Origin: Fibrobacter sp. UWB16
GTDB lineage: Bacteria; Fibrobacterota; Fibrobacteria; Fibrobacterales; Fibrobacteraceae
Reading direction: 5' to 3'
Assembly (NCBI RefSeq): GCF_900215325.1
Contig: NZ_OCMS01000001.1
Span: 806,001 to 870,000 of the forward strand
Length of the DNA: 64,000 bases
Positions 33,323-42,134 of the stretch are shown piece after piece. A model generated the notes under the pieces. The model worked only from the letters and a program-made list of their open reading frames with translations, ran no database searches and was not told the origin of the DNA. Both the position numbers and the translations under genes were made by a program. Positions within the stretch are counted from its first letter, which is position 1. Every line of letters begins with the position of its first letter.

Positions 33323-35065
33323 ATGCGCAAAAAGCACCATTTCTTTCTATTCCACGCCATCATAGTTCTACTATTTTCTGGAATAGTTCTTTTCCTTTGT
33401 GCCAAGTACTTTATCAATCAGTCCATCTACCTGCTTGTCGGTTTACTTGTCGCGCTGTTCCTCCTTGGTGCTTTGAGGTCTCTCCCTGTCGCTGCAGCAT
33501 CTAAAAGCGATCGAAAATTCGGTTCTCTTCTTGCAGGCACATCACTCTATTTCATCGGCCTTGCCATTCTATTCCTCAAAAGATTTTCCCTGGAGCGTTT
33601 CCCCATTGATGATCCTGAAATGGTTATTGCAGGCCTCACGAATATCAACGGAGCCATCGACAGAGGTATCTATTACGACATTTTTGCAGCCCTCGCCTAT
33701 GCACTCGGGCTAACACTAGTATTTTTCTTTCTTGTTCTCCTGTATCAAAAAAAGACAAAACACTTTTACGTTGTCTCTAGACTTCCGTTCAGGGTTCATT
33801 CCAACCGCTTTTTCCTCGTTTTCGGATTGATAATCCTCATCAGTTCGCTTTCTGATACATACCACGACCTTCACATTTACGACTACAGCAAGGCCATCAA
33901 AAAGCTTTACGCCGATCCTATCGATTCTGAATTTTACCGTACCGAATACATTGCACCCGACACAAGCAAAATTGTATTTCCGGAGAAAAAGCGGAATTTA
34001 GTCATCATCTTACTTGAATCCATGGAAAGCTCTTTTGCCGACAAAGAAAAAGGCGGACTTTTCGACAACAACCTGATCCCCAACCTGACCCGACTTGGTG
34101 AAGAGAACATCAACTTTTCGAACACAGACAAGTTGGGCGGAGGATTAGACCTTTCGGGTACTAGCTGGACCATCGCCGCGATGACGGCTAAGTTTGCCGG
34201 TTTACCATTCAACTTGATTGGCGACGAAAACCATTCCCGCCGCACCACATTCTTGCCGAAAGCAGTCACATTGACCGACATCCTTGCAGCAAACGGATAC
34301 AAGCAACTTTACGTTTTTGGTAGCGATAAAAAATTTGCCGGTCGCGACTTGCTCCTCGAAACGCACGGGAATGTAGAGATCCATGATATTGCATGGTACA
34401 AGCAAAACAACTATATTCCAGAAGATTACTTCAAGTTCTGGGGCTTAGAAGACCTTGAGCTCTACCGCCTTGCCAAGATGGAACTTGACAGTTTGGGCAA
34501 AGGTTCCCAGCCGTTCATGTTCGGCATGCTGACCATCGACACGCACATGCCAACCGGGCTTCAATACGACAACTGCGGAAAGCCGGACCAATATCCGATG
34601 AAGCAATCCATCAACTGCGCCGACATCCTTTTGATGGACTTTATCGACTGGATGAAACAGCAACCTTGGTTCGAAGAAACGACAGTAGCAATCATGGGCG
34701 ACCACCTCTTTATGGCAACCGAAAAGACAAACTTTTTCGGCAGCAACGAATACCTCGCCCTCAAAGAAAAAAAGACCGACCTCACCAACATTTCCGGGAA
34801 TCCGCGCCGTTGGCTTGATGTCTTTATAAACGCAAAGCCGGTCAACAACGATTATTCGAACCGAATCAAGAACAGGGCTTTTTCGTCCATGGACATGTTC
34901 CCGACAATTCTTGCATCCATCGGCTGCACCATCAAAGATGACCGCCTTGGCTTCGGAACAAACCTTTTCAGTCAGGAAAAAACACTCTGCGAACGCTTTC
35001 CAGAAGAATTTATCAATACAAAACTGATGGAACGCACCAAACAATATGTAGATTTAGAAAGATAG
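33323..35065 (+). CDS. LtaS/sulfatase-fold phosphoglycerol or phosphoethanolamine transferase
   Basis: The 580-residue protein has about five membrane helices in its first 175 residues and then a large extracytoplasmic alkaline-phosphatase-fold domain. Visible elements are RNLVIILLESMESSFAD (about 225-241, metal-binding Glu), LSGTSWTIAAM (about 277-287, with the probable catalytic Thr), FGMLTIDTHMPTG (about 398-410) and AIMGDHLFM (about 456-464). This is the layout of LtaS, OpgB and related enzymes, which attach phosphoglycerol or phosphoethanolamine to an acceptor outside the membrane. In a Gram-negative glycan cluster the acceptor is more likely a surface polysaccharide or periplasmic glucan than lipoteichoic acid. 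Confidence 0.85.
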   Translation: MRKKHHFFLFHAIIVLLFSGIVLFLCAKYFINQSIYLLVGLLVALFLLGALRSLPVAAASKSDRKFGSLLAGTSLYFIGLAILFLKRFSLERFPIDDPEMVIAGLTNINGAIDRGIYYDIFAALAYALGLTLVFFFLVLLYQKKTKHFYVVSRLPFRVHSNRFFLVFGLIILISSLSDTYHDLHIYDYSKAIKKLYADPIDSEFYRTEYIAPDTSKIVFPEKKRNLVIILLESMESSFADKEKGGLFDNNLIPNLTRLGEENINFSNTDKLGGGLDLSGTSWTIAAMTAKFAGLPFNLIGDENHSRRTTFLPKAVTLTDILAANGYKQLYVFGSDKKFAGRDLLLETHGNVEIHDIAWYKQNNYIPEDYFKFWGLEDLELYRLAKMELDSLGKGSQPFMFGMLTIDTHMPTGLQYDNCGKPDQYPMKQSINCADILLMDFIDWMKQQPWFEETTVAIMGDHLFMATEKTNFFGSNEYLALKEKKTDLTNISGNPRRWLDVFINAKPVNNDYSNRIKNRAFSSMDMFPTILASIGCTIKDDRLGFGTNLFSQEKTLCERFPEEFINTKLMERTKQYVDLER

Positions 35066-35096
35066 GAGACATTGGCTTAAAACAGATTTCCTTTTT

Positions 35097-36251
35097 ATGA
35101 AAAAGACAAAAGTACTTCATTACATCGACAGTCTTGATCCGGGCGGAGCAGAAACAATCGTCATGAACTACGCCCTCTTGATTGACAGGCAACAAATCGA
35201 CATGACGATTGTCTGCCACGATCGAAAAGGAACTCCGTACGAAGCCATACTCTCTTCTGCAGGTGTTCGCGTCATTTACATGAGCGATTACCTGCACCTA
35301 AAAAAACTCTGCAAGCATTACATTGTCCGCCGGTATTTCCATAAGAGCGGTTTAGACAAGTACATTCTCCGTCACATATTCCACAAAGAAAAGCCAGATA
35401 TCATCCACACGCACTTGCGCTGCAACGAGATTATCAAATTTGCAGTGGACGGGACAGACTGCAAAATACTGCACACCGTACATTCGCAGCCATCGGCCTA
35501 TTGGAACAACAAGACCGCAATCGCGCAAAACGATTTTAAGGCCTGCACATACTTGGTCGAAAAAAAGCATATGCAATTAATCGCCTTGCACGACGGGATG
35601 CGTCAAGAACTGAACGAGCTATTCCACGTCAACGACACGCTCGTTTTCAACAATGGCGTTAATTTCGACAAGTTCAAAATTAGCGAAACCAAGGAAAGCA
35701 TCCGCGACAGTCTCGGTATTCCAAATTCAAAATTCGTTGTCGGGCATGTCGGGCGTTTTGTCCCCGTCAAGAACCACGACCTGATTATCGAAAGTTTCAA
35801 GAAGTTAAGCGAGCTCAGAGACAACGCGCACTTGCTCCTAGTCGGACAAGGGCCGCTTCGCCCCGCCATCGAAAAGAAAATCGAAGAATACGGTCTTAAG
35901 GAAAACGTCACCATTCTCGATCCGCGAAACGACATTCCGAGAATTTTAAAAGCGATGGACGTGTTCTTGCTCCCCTCCCTGTGGGAAGGCCTTGGCATCG
36001 TCCTCGTAGAATCCCAAACCATGGGCATTTACTCCATTGCCTCAAACAATGTCCCTGCAGATACCGTATTCTCGAATCTCGTTTTGCGAATGCCTCCCGA
36101 CGCAGATGCAGCTGCATGGGCAAAAGCCATTCATTCCGCACCGCAATTGACGCCCGAGTATCACGGCATCGAGAACTGGAACATGAAGAAAATCGTTAAG
36201 GATCTTGAAGCGCTGTACCAAAATTCGGCTCTCGAAAGGATTGCAAAATGA
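35097..36251 (+). CDS. GT4-type glycosyltransferase
   Basis: The 384-residue GT-B enzyme begins VLHYIDSLDPGGAETIVMNY, the typical GGAE acceptor-side loop of capsule-type GT4 proteins. The donor side has VGHVGRFVPVKNHDLIIESF and LLPSLWEGLGIVLVESQTMG. It resembles EpsF/CapM-like transferases that add a hexose or HexNAc to a growing repeat unit. It starts 31 bases after the LtaS-like gene and overlaps the next gene by four bases (ATGA), so the three plus-strand genes form one operon. Confidence 0.87.
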   Translation: MKKTKVLHYIDSLDPGGAETIVMNYALLIDRQQIDMTIVCHDRKGTPYEAILSSAGVRVIYMSDYLHLKKLCKHYIVRRYFHKSGLDKYILRHIFHKEKPDIIHTHLRCNEIIKFAVDGTDCKILHTVHSQPSAYWNNKTAIAQNDFKACTYLVEKKHMQLIALHDGMRQELNELFHVNDTLVFNNGVNFDKFKISETKESIRDSLGIPNSKFVVGHVGRFVPVKNHDLIIESFKKLSELRDNAHLLLVGQGPLRPAIEKKIEEYGLKENVTILDPRNDIPRILKAMDVFLLPSLWEGLGIVLVESQTMGIYSIASNNVPADTVFSNLVLRMPPDADAAAWAKAIHSAPQLTPEYHGIENWNMKKIVKDLEALYQNSALERIAK

Positions 36252-37183
36252 ACTTGAACAAAGCCTTTATCATCACGATCGATACCGAAGCGGACAACCA
36301 GTGGGATTACGACGCCCCGATCAAAACGGAGAACATCAAGTTTCTCCCCCGCTTTCAAGAGCTCAGCGAAAAATACGGATTTAAGCCTGTTTGGCTCACC
36401 AACTACGAGATGGCCGAAGATCCGCATTTTGTAGAATACATGCGCGAAAAGCAAGACAAGGGACTTTGCGAAATCGGGATGCATCTGCACGCCTGGAACA
36501 CGCCCCCTGAAAGCCCACTCAACCGCAGCGTGCGCGAACGCGATTACCTCATTGAATACCCGGTCGATGTCATGGAGAAAAAAATTGCCACCATGACCGA
36601 AACTCTCGAAAAGAATTTCGGACGCGCACCAGTATCGCACCGCAGTGGACGCTGGACGACGAACGAGGACTACTTTAGGCTTTTGCACAAATTCGGCTAC
36701 AAAGTCGACTGTTCCGTCACGCCGCACATTGACTGGTCGCACAAACCAGGATCAACCGGCAAAATGGGGAACGACTATTCCCAATGCCCCCAAAAGCCCT
36801 ATTACATTTTCGAGGACATCCTAGAAGTTCCCATGACCATCCGTCCGATGAGGACTTTCACTTGCGAACCCTCATTTGCAAAGCCTTCTGTCGGTCGCGA
36901 AATCAAGAAATTCTTCTTGGGACGCAAGCAGTGGCTGCGCCCAGACTGCCATTTACAAAAGAAGCCTCTGTTCAAGCTTATCGACAGGGTTTCGCACGAA
37001 AATCAGTACCTGATGTTCATGCTGCACTCATCGGAAATGATGCCCGGCGGAAGCCCAAGCTTCAAGGACGAAGCGTCCATCGAAAAGCTCTACGAAGTCA
37101 TCGAAGCCGTTTTTGCACGCGCCCATTCACTCGGATACACCGGGACAACGCTCCGAGAATTCGCCGAGGCCTACTCGAAGTAG
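36248..37183 (+). CDS. NodB-like polysaccharide deacetylase-family protein
   Basis: The 311-residue protein begins ITIDTEADNQWDYD, giving the Asp12/Glu14 pair of the divergent deacetylase group. His79 and His81 follow in MHLHAW, then SHRSGRWTTNEDYFRLL and finally FMLHSSEMMPGGSPSF. This pattern occurs in polysaccharide deacetylase-like proteins of surface glycan clusters. Removal of acetyl groups from HexNAc is the expected reaction, although the metal site differs somewhat from classical NodB. The ATGA overlap with the preceding glycosyltransferase implies coupled translation. Only five bases separate it from the end of the convergent flippase gene, so no terminator fits between them. Confidence 0.8.
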   Translation: MNLNKAFIITIDTEADNQWDYDAPIKTENIKFLPRFQELSEKYGFKPVWLTNYEMAEDPHFVEYMREKQDKGLCEIGMHLHAWNTPPESPLNRSVRERDYLIEYPVDVMEKKIATMTETLEKNFGRAPVSHRSGRWTTNEDYFRLLHKFGYKVDCSVTPHIDWSHKPGSTGKMGNDYSQCPQKPYYIFEDILEVPMTIRPMRTFTCEPSFAKPSVGREIKKFFLGRKQWLRPDCHLQKKPLFKLIDRVSHENQYLMFMLHSSEMMPGGSPSFKDEASIEKLYEVIEAVFARAHSLGYTGTTLREFAEAYSK

Positions 37184-37188
37184 GCTCA

Positions 37189-38664
37189 CTACTTCGACTT
37201 TTTGCCGTACTTCTGTCCGGCGAGGCCCTGCTTCCAGAACGTGAGAAGAATAAGCCCTGCAATAATGACAGCGGCAATAATCTTTGTCACCATAGGCGGA
37301 TCATAGACAAAATTCAAGATGTAATCGCAAGTAATTAGCGATACAATCCAGATGCCCTGAATCCACAAATCCTTTCGATACGGCCAATAGCCCATCTTTT
37401 TCAAGTAAAGGTTCATCCAGATGCACTGCATAATCTGGTATGCCACCGTAGAGATTGCAGCACCGGCAATTCCAAAAATCGGGATGCAGATTCTGTTCAG
37501 CAAGAGCGACAACGCCAAAGAAACAATATTCATCATCAGCATGAACTTGCTTTTCCCAAGTCCATTGATAACAGAACCGGACAAGCCCCAGAAACCATCG
37601 AGCAAGTTACCGATAATGAGGATGCCAAGAACCGCCGCCGGATTTTCCTTAGACACAAACGATTTGCCAGCAATCATCATCGTCTGCTCCGGGAACAGCA
37701 CTATAAAAAATCCAATGCCAAGCTGGATCAACGTCGTCATCGAAACGCAATACGAAAATACCGGCTTCAAGTCCGTATCGAGCCTGTCGGTAGACATCCC
37801 TGCAACCACGGGCTGCAAAATCGGTCCATAGCTCTGACGGATTGTCTTTAGTCCATTCGAAATCGTCACCATCACCGCATAGACGCCAGCCGCTTCAGGG
37901 CCAATCAGCGCAAGAACCATCCACAAGTCCACGCGAATCAAGAACGCCGCCACCACTTCAGAAAATCCGAGCGGCAAGGAGAAATTCAAAAGTTCCGCAG
38001 GAATTTTTTTGCGAATAAACCACTGGATTGTCGGGAACTGCTTATTCATGAGAACCAGATAGGTCGACATGCCAAGCATATTCGAGATAAAGAAGCCAAT
38101 CGGGAGCGCATACTTGTCTGTAACGCCCGTGTAATGCAAAAGCAAGGCAATCACCGGAGCAAGCGCCGTAATAGCAAAGTCATTGATAAAAATCTTGTAC
38201 TGCGGATGGCGATTCCCTTCAGATGCCCCTGCAAAAAGGGAAATCATGGTGTAAGGAATGATGGACATCGCAAAAAGCGAAATCTCAAGCGACGAAAGCA
38301 TCGCAAGCCCAGACGAAACCCGCTGCAAGTTGAAAAACGACCCGATCCAGATAACAAGCGAAAAGCCAAGAGCAATCGAAACGGTCACCCACAGAGATTC
38401 GGCAATTCCTTCGTAAGGCGCACGGTTGTGAACTTTATTTTGCGGCAGATGGCGATGCAAGCCCTTGTCAAGTCCAAGAACAGCAATGCGGCAAAGCGTC
38501 AAAATAAACAACTGGGTCGAAACATAAATACCGAAAATTTCCTTGCCAAATACGCGCGCCACCACAATCGTAAGCACCGGCCCCACCACTTTGAGGCAAG
38601 TTCCAATAAGGTTAAACGCCGTACTTTTCAGCAAAAACTTCTGGTCATTCTGAATAGAATCCAT
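37189..38664 (-). CDS. Polysaccharide flippase (Wzx/MATE-like membrane protein)
   Basis: The 491-residue protein is very hydrophobic and has about 12-14 membrane helices. The opening, LLKSTAFNLIGTCLKVVGPVLTIVVARVFGKEIFGIYVS, is the standard start of the polysaccharide-transport family (Wzx/RfbX). Such proteins flip undecaprenyl-linked oligosaccharide units. Few charged residues lie inside the helices. The C-terminus ends in a Lys-rich stretch, GLAGQKYGKKSK. It is transcribed together with the GT8-like gene upstream (12 bases apart). Its presence supports a Wzx-dependent surface polysaccharide for the cluster, although no Wzy-type polymerase is seen here. Confidence 0.87.
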   Translation of the reverse strand: MDSIQNDQKFLLKSTAFNLIGTCLKVVGPVLTIVVARVFGKEIFGIYVSTQLFILTLCRIAVLGLDKGLHRHLPQNKVHNRAPYEGIAESLWVTVSIALGFSLVIWIGSFFNLQRVSSGLAMLSSLEISLFAMSIIPYTMISLFAGASEGNRHPQYKIFINDFAITALAPVIALLLHYTGVTDKYALPIGFFISNMLGMSTYLVLMNKQFPTIQWFIRKKIPAELLNFSLPLGFSEVVAAFLIRVDLWMVLALIGPEAAGVYAVMVTISNGLKTIRQSYGPILQPVVAGMSTDRLDTDLKPVFSYCVSMTTLIQLGIGFFIVLFPEQTMMIAGKSFVSKENPAAVLGILIIGNLLDGFWGLSGSVINGLGKSKFMLMMNIVSLALSLLLNRICIPIFGIAGAAISTVAYQIMQCIWMNLYLKKMGYWPYRKDLWIQGIWIVSLITCDYILNFVYDPPMVTKIIAAVIIAGLILLTFWKQGLAGQKYGKKSK

Positions 38665-38676
38665 CGATAAACCACT

Positions 38677-39636
38677 CTAGAAGATATGAACCAATTTAAG
38701 CAACTTGCAAATCAACGGGAATTGCCTATAGATGAAAAACAGCGGGAATCGGATTTCCGGATTCAGCACCGATGGCGCCCCAAAGAAAGCCGTCTTTGCA
38801 TTGTAGATAATCTGCAACGATTCTTCAGAAACCTTCTGTTCCGCCTTGATTTTTTCGAAGAAGTCCTTTTTCATAAGCGGGTGTGGTTCCTTTTTGCCGT
38901 CAATACCCGAACCAAAGAAATGGATGATCTTTGCATTACAGAGCATCGGGTAAATAATCTTGACGCGATATAGATGGTTGTAAGCCTCGCGCACCTGGCA
39001 GTTCCATTCACCAGGGAGTTCCTTCATCGGGAATCCAAGCAGACGGTTCGTCTCGTTAAACGAAATCTGGTCGGTAAAAATGCCCTTGGTGTTGCAATAC
39101 TGGTAAAGTTCATGCCACTTGTCAAAGAACCTCTTGGCATTATCGTTATCGCGGGCAAAAATAATCCCGCCGTTAAAGAACAGGTCGCCCAAGTTGAGCG
39201 TAAAGCCAAGAATATTTTTATTCTTGTTGTTTTTCTTGTGCTTGACGTGGTACTTGTCGTTTTCACGGGCATGCAAGTCGGCAATAGCTCCGACATCGCA
39301 ATTATCATCGACCTTCAAATCAAGCTTATCGGCAATAGCCGTATCGCCGTCAATATAAAGGAAATCCCCTTCAAGCAGGTTGCGCATGTTCGTCTTGAGA
39401 AGCCTCGAACGCGCAAGTCCCGAAATTTTATCGTCAAAGGAGACAACTTTATATTCGTTGACCAGGGTCTTGATTTCGGCCCTAAAGCCCATCAAATTAG
39501 CATCAGTCTTATCATCGACAAGGAGTGTTACGAACGCATCAGGATTGTAATGGCGAAGCGACAAGATAGAGACAAGCGTTTGTTCATAATAGATATCACT
39601 CTCTTTGCTCACCAGAATATACAGGAACTTCACCAT
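38677..39636 (-). CDS. GT8-like DXD glycosyltransferase, paralogue B
   Basis: The 319-residue protein is a paralogue of the product of 32250-33260. It opens FLYILVSKESDIYYEQTLVSILSLR, has the metal motif DFLYIDGDTAIADKL (DGD in place of the paralogue's DSD), then FNGGIIFARD, GEWNCQV and IIHFFGSG. ATG 39636 has a good GGAG site; a GTG five codons upstream is less likely. The two paralogues sit near the two ends of the glycan cluster and probably add related sugars. It leads the minus-strand pair with the flippase gene. Confidence 0.85.
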   Translation of the reverse strand: MVKFLYILVSKESDIYYEQTLVSILSLRHYNPDAFVTLLVDDKTDANLMGFRAEIKTLVNEYKVVSFDDKISGLARSRLLKTNMRNLLEGDFLYIDGDTAIADKLDLKVDDNCDVGAIADLHARENDKYHVKHKKNNKNKNILGFTLNLGDLFFNGGIIFARDNDNAKRFFDKWHELYQYCNTKGIFTDQISFNETNRLLGFPMKELPGEWNCQVREAYNHLYRVKIIYPMLCNAKIIHFFGSGIDGKKEPHPLMKKDFFEKIKAEQKVSEESLQIIYNAKTAFFGAPSVLNPEIRFPLFFIYRQFPLICKLLKLVHIF

Positions 39637-39723
39637 AGAACACTCCTTCACATATCAAAAAATCAACTGAAATTTAGAAATTTGCACCCAATTTTGATTT
39701 CTTTTTTCTAAATTATCGGACAT

Positions 39724-40236
39724 ATGGTTCAATTCAGTCAAACTTCTTGGCAATACGGCACACTTTCGGAGACGCTCGATATCTTGCGCTATGCGCCGAT
39801 GTCTCTCCCCATCGGAACGAACGCCGTACTTTACTACACATTGCCCAAGACTATTGAATCTGGCGAGTTTATCCGCTACACCATTATGGCGGGTTTCAGA
39901 AAATTAAGTTGGACTGGCATCATTGGAGCGGTCACGCCGGGCAAGACGAGCAACGTTGTTGAAATCGCCGTGCGCCTTGGCGAAGGTCCTTTCCGTGGCT
40001 TTACGGCAACACACACGTTTGATTCCGTTAAAGGCATGACGACCTGCTTTGATAACCTCACCTTCCAGGGATGCAAGGATTTTGCAGAAGACACATTCGC
40101 AATTGTCATGAACAGCGCTAGCTTGGTTTACGCCATGAAGGCTAGAGAAATGGCTCGCGAACAAATCGCTATTGTAGAAGCAAAGAAGAAGACGCAGGCT
40201 TTCGAAGCGTTGGATCAGTCCGCAACCGCCGGATAA
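39724..40236 (+). CDS. Conserved-looking hypothetical protein
   Basis: The 170-residue protein has no signal peptide, membrane helix or recognised motif. The predicted core alternates strands (AVLYYTLPKTIESGEFIRYTIMAG, GIIGAVTPGKTSNVVEIAVRL) and ends with a charged helix (KAREMAREQIAIVEAKKKTQAFEAL). The start ATG follows an AT-rich promoter-like region. The stop lies four bases before the UbiD-family gene, so co-expression with it is likely. Function is unknown. Confidence 0.7.
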   Translation: MVQFSQTSWQYGTLSETLDILRYAPMSLPIGTNAVLYYTLPKTIESGEFIRYTIMAGFRKLSWTGIIGAVTPGKTSNVVEIAVRLGEGPFRGFTATHTFDSVKGMTTCFDNLTFQGCKDFAEDTFAIVMNSASLVYAMKAREMAREQIAIVEAKKKTQAFEALDQSATAG

Positions 40237-40240
40237 CATC

Positions 40241-42133
40241 ATGTACAAGTCCCTCGAACAGGCCCTGCTGGATTTGGAAAAAGCGGGAATGCTCAAACGT
40301 ATTCACGCCGAAGTCGATCCGCATTTAGAAATGGCCGAAATCGCGAGGGAAAATTTTAGGCAGGGTGGCCCAGCGCTCCTTTTTGAACATGTCAAGGGGA
40401 GCAAGTTCCGCGCCGCCTGTAACATTTTCGGAAGCGACGAAAGATTCAATTTTCTGTTCCGTGAAGGCTTTGAGCAGACAAAAACAGCTGTAAACTTCAA
40501 GGCAAATCCGGTCGAATTTTTCAAGCATGCCACGCCTGCGAAACTGCTGCGCGCCATGCGCGCCGGGATAAGCTCCCTGCCCAAACGCTCCGGTAGCATC
40601 AAGGACTTCGAAGAATGCAGCCTCAGCGACTTGCCTCAGCTGGTCAGCTGGCCGCTAGACGGCGGAGCGTTCATCACGCTCCCGCAAGTCGCCACACGCC
40701 CGAGTGAAAATACAAGCATCATGCAGACGAACGTAGGCATGTACCGCATCCAGATTTCGGGAAATGAATACATTCCGAACGAAGAATGCGGATTGCATTA
40801 CCAGATCAAGCGAGACATCGCAAGGCACCACCAAAAAGCTCTCGAAGAAGGTCGCCCGCTCAAGGTGAGCATTTTCATTGGCGGGCCTCCATCGCACACA
40901 TTTGCCGCCGTGATGCCCATGCCCGAGAACCTCTCGGAACTCTTGTTCGCAGGCATGCTCGGCAACCATCGTTTCCGTTACTTTGAACATGACGGTTACC
41001 TTGTCTCTAGCGATGCCGACTTTTGTATTTTAGGAGAACTCGAACCCGGTTTAAAGCCCGAAGGCCCATTTGGGGACCACATCGGTTATTATTCCGGCAA
41101 ACACGATTTTCCTTGTATGAGAGTCCAAAAAGTGCTTTGCAAAAAGAATGCGATTTTCCCGTTCACGGTCGTCGGCCGCCCGCCCCAAGAAGATACGCTT
41201 TTTGGCAAGTTCATTCACGAAATCACAAAGCCGATGGTCCCCGCTTCGCTCCCGGGCGTTTACGGGATTCACGCGGTCGATGATGCTGGCGTACACCCGC
41301 TTTGCCTAGCGCTCGGATCAGAAGCGTTCCGGCCGTACGCGAGCATCGAAGAACGCGAGCCGATGGAACTTTTAAAGACGGCAAATGCGCTGCTCGGATT
41401 CAACCAGGCAAGTTTAACAAAGTATTTGCTCATTGCAGCAAAAGAAGACGCCGCGGGCATTTCTACTGACGCGAACGCCATCGCAAATGAAACAGCCGCA
41501 GGCCTCGATGTAAACAACGTTCCCGCGTTCTTCGGACACGTTCTCGAACGTGTCCATTTCGACCGCGATTTGCATTTCCAGACCGCGACGACCATCGACA
41601 CGCTCGACTACACCGGCACAAGCCTCAACCACGGTTCCAAAGTCGTGATTGCCGCTGCCGGCACAAAGATTCGCGAACTCCGCAACGATCCGAATGATTT
41701 AAAAGCGCTTGCACTCCCGCATGGATTCAAGAACGCAACCATCGTGATGCCCGGCGTGCTCATGATCGAAGGCCCGGCGCATCTCGAGAACGGCAACGAA
41801 ACATTCCGCGAGTTCAAAGAAGCCCTCGCCCACTGGGAATTCCGCGAAAACTACCCCTGGATTTCCATCATCGACGAAGGCGCCCGAAATGCCGGCAACG
41901 GCGCAAACGCAAACAACATCTTGAGCGATTTCCTCTGGCTCACGTTTACGCGTTCTGACCCCGCCCAAGATATTTACGGTCTCGATGAAGTTGTCGAGAA
42001 CAAGCACTGGAAATGCAAGGCGCCCTTGCTTATCGATGCACGCGTCAAGCCGCAGCATCAAAAGCCGCTGACGATTCCAACCGAGATTACCGAAAAGGCA
42101 AAAAGAATTCTCAAAGACGCAGGAGTTTTATAA
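40241..42133 (+). CDS. UbiD-family (de)carboxylase, probably menaquinone-type
   Basis: The 630-residue protein matches the UbiD family, whose members use prenylated FMN to decarboxylate aromatic or conjugated acids. The N-terminus is family-typical (LLDLEKAGMLKRIHAEVDPHLEMAEIARE), then RAACNIFGS and YRIQISGNEYIPNEECGLHY, with GGPPSHTFAAVMPMPENLSEL as the nucleotide-binding region. The segment LEPGLKPEGPFGDHIGYYSG holds the conserved Glu and metal-binding elements. The length above 600 residues fits the long UbiD proteins of Bacteroidetes and Fibrobacter, often labelled menaquinone biosynthesis decarboxylases. The substrate is not shown by sequence. It is tightly packed between the hypothetical gene and the secreted-protein gene. 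Confidence 0.88.
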   Translation: MYKSLEQALLDLEKAGMLKRIHAEVDPHLEMAEIARENFRQGGPALLFEHVKGSKFRAACNIFGSDERFNFLFREGFEQTKTAVNFKANPVEFFKHATPAKLLRAMRAGISSLPKRSGSIKDFEECSLSDLPQLVSWPLDGGAFITLPQVATRPSENTSIMQTNVGMYRIQISGNEYIPNEECGLHYQIKRDIARHHQKALEEGRPLKVSIFIGGPPSHTFAAVMPMPENLSELLFAGMLGNHRFRYFEHDGYLVSSDADFCILGELEPGLKPEGPFGDHIGYYSGKHDFPCMRVQKVLCKKNAIFPFTVVGRPPQEDTLFGKFIHEITKPMVPASLPGVYGIHAVDDAGVHPLCLALGSEAFRPYASIEEREPMELLKTANALLGFNQASLTKYLLIAAKEDAAGISTDANAIANETAAGLDVNNVPAFFGHVLERVHFDRDLHFQTATTIDTLDYTGTSLNHGSKVVIAAAGTKIRELRNDPNDLKALALPHGFKNATIVMPGVLMIEGPAHLENGNETFREFKEALAHWEFRENYPWISIIDEGARNAGNGANANNILSDFLWLTFTRSDPAQDIYGLDEVVENKHWKCKAPLLIDARVKPQHQKPLTIPTEITEKAKRILKDAGVL

Positions 42134-42134
42134 A

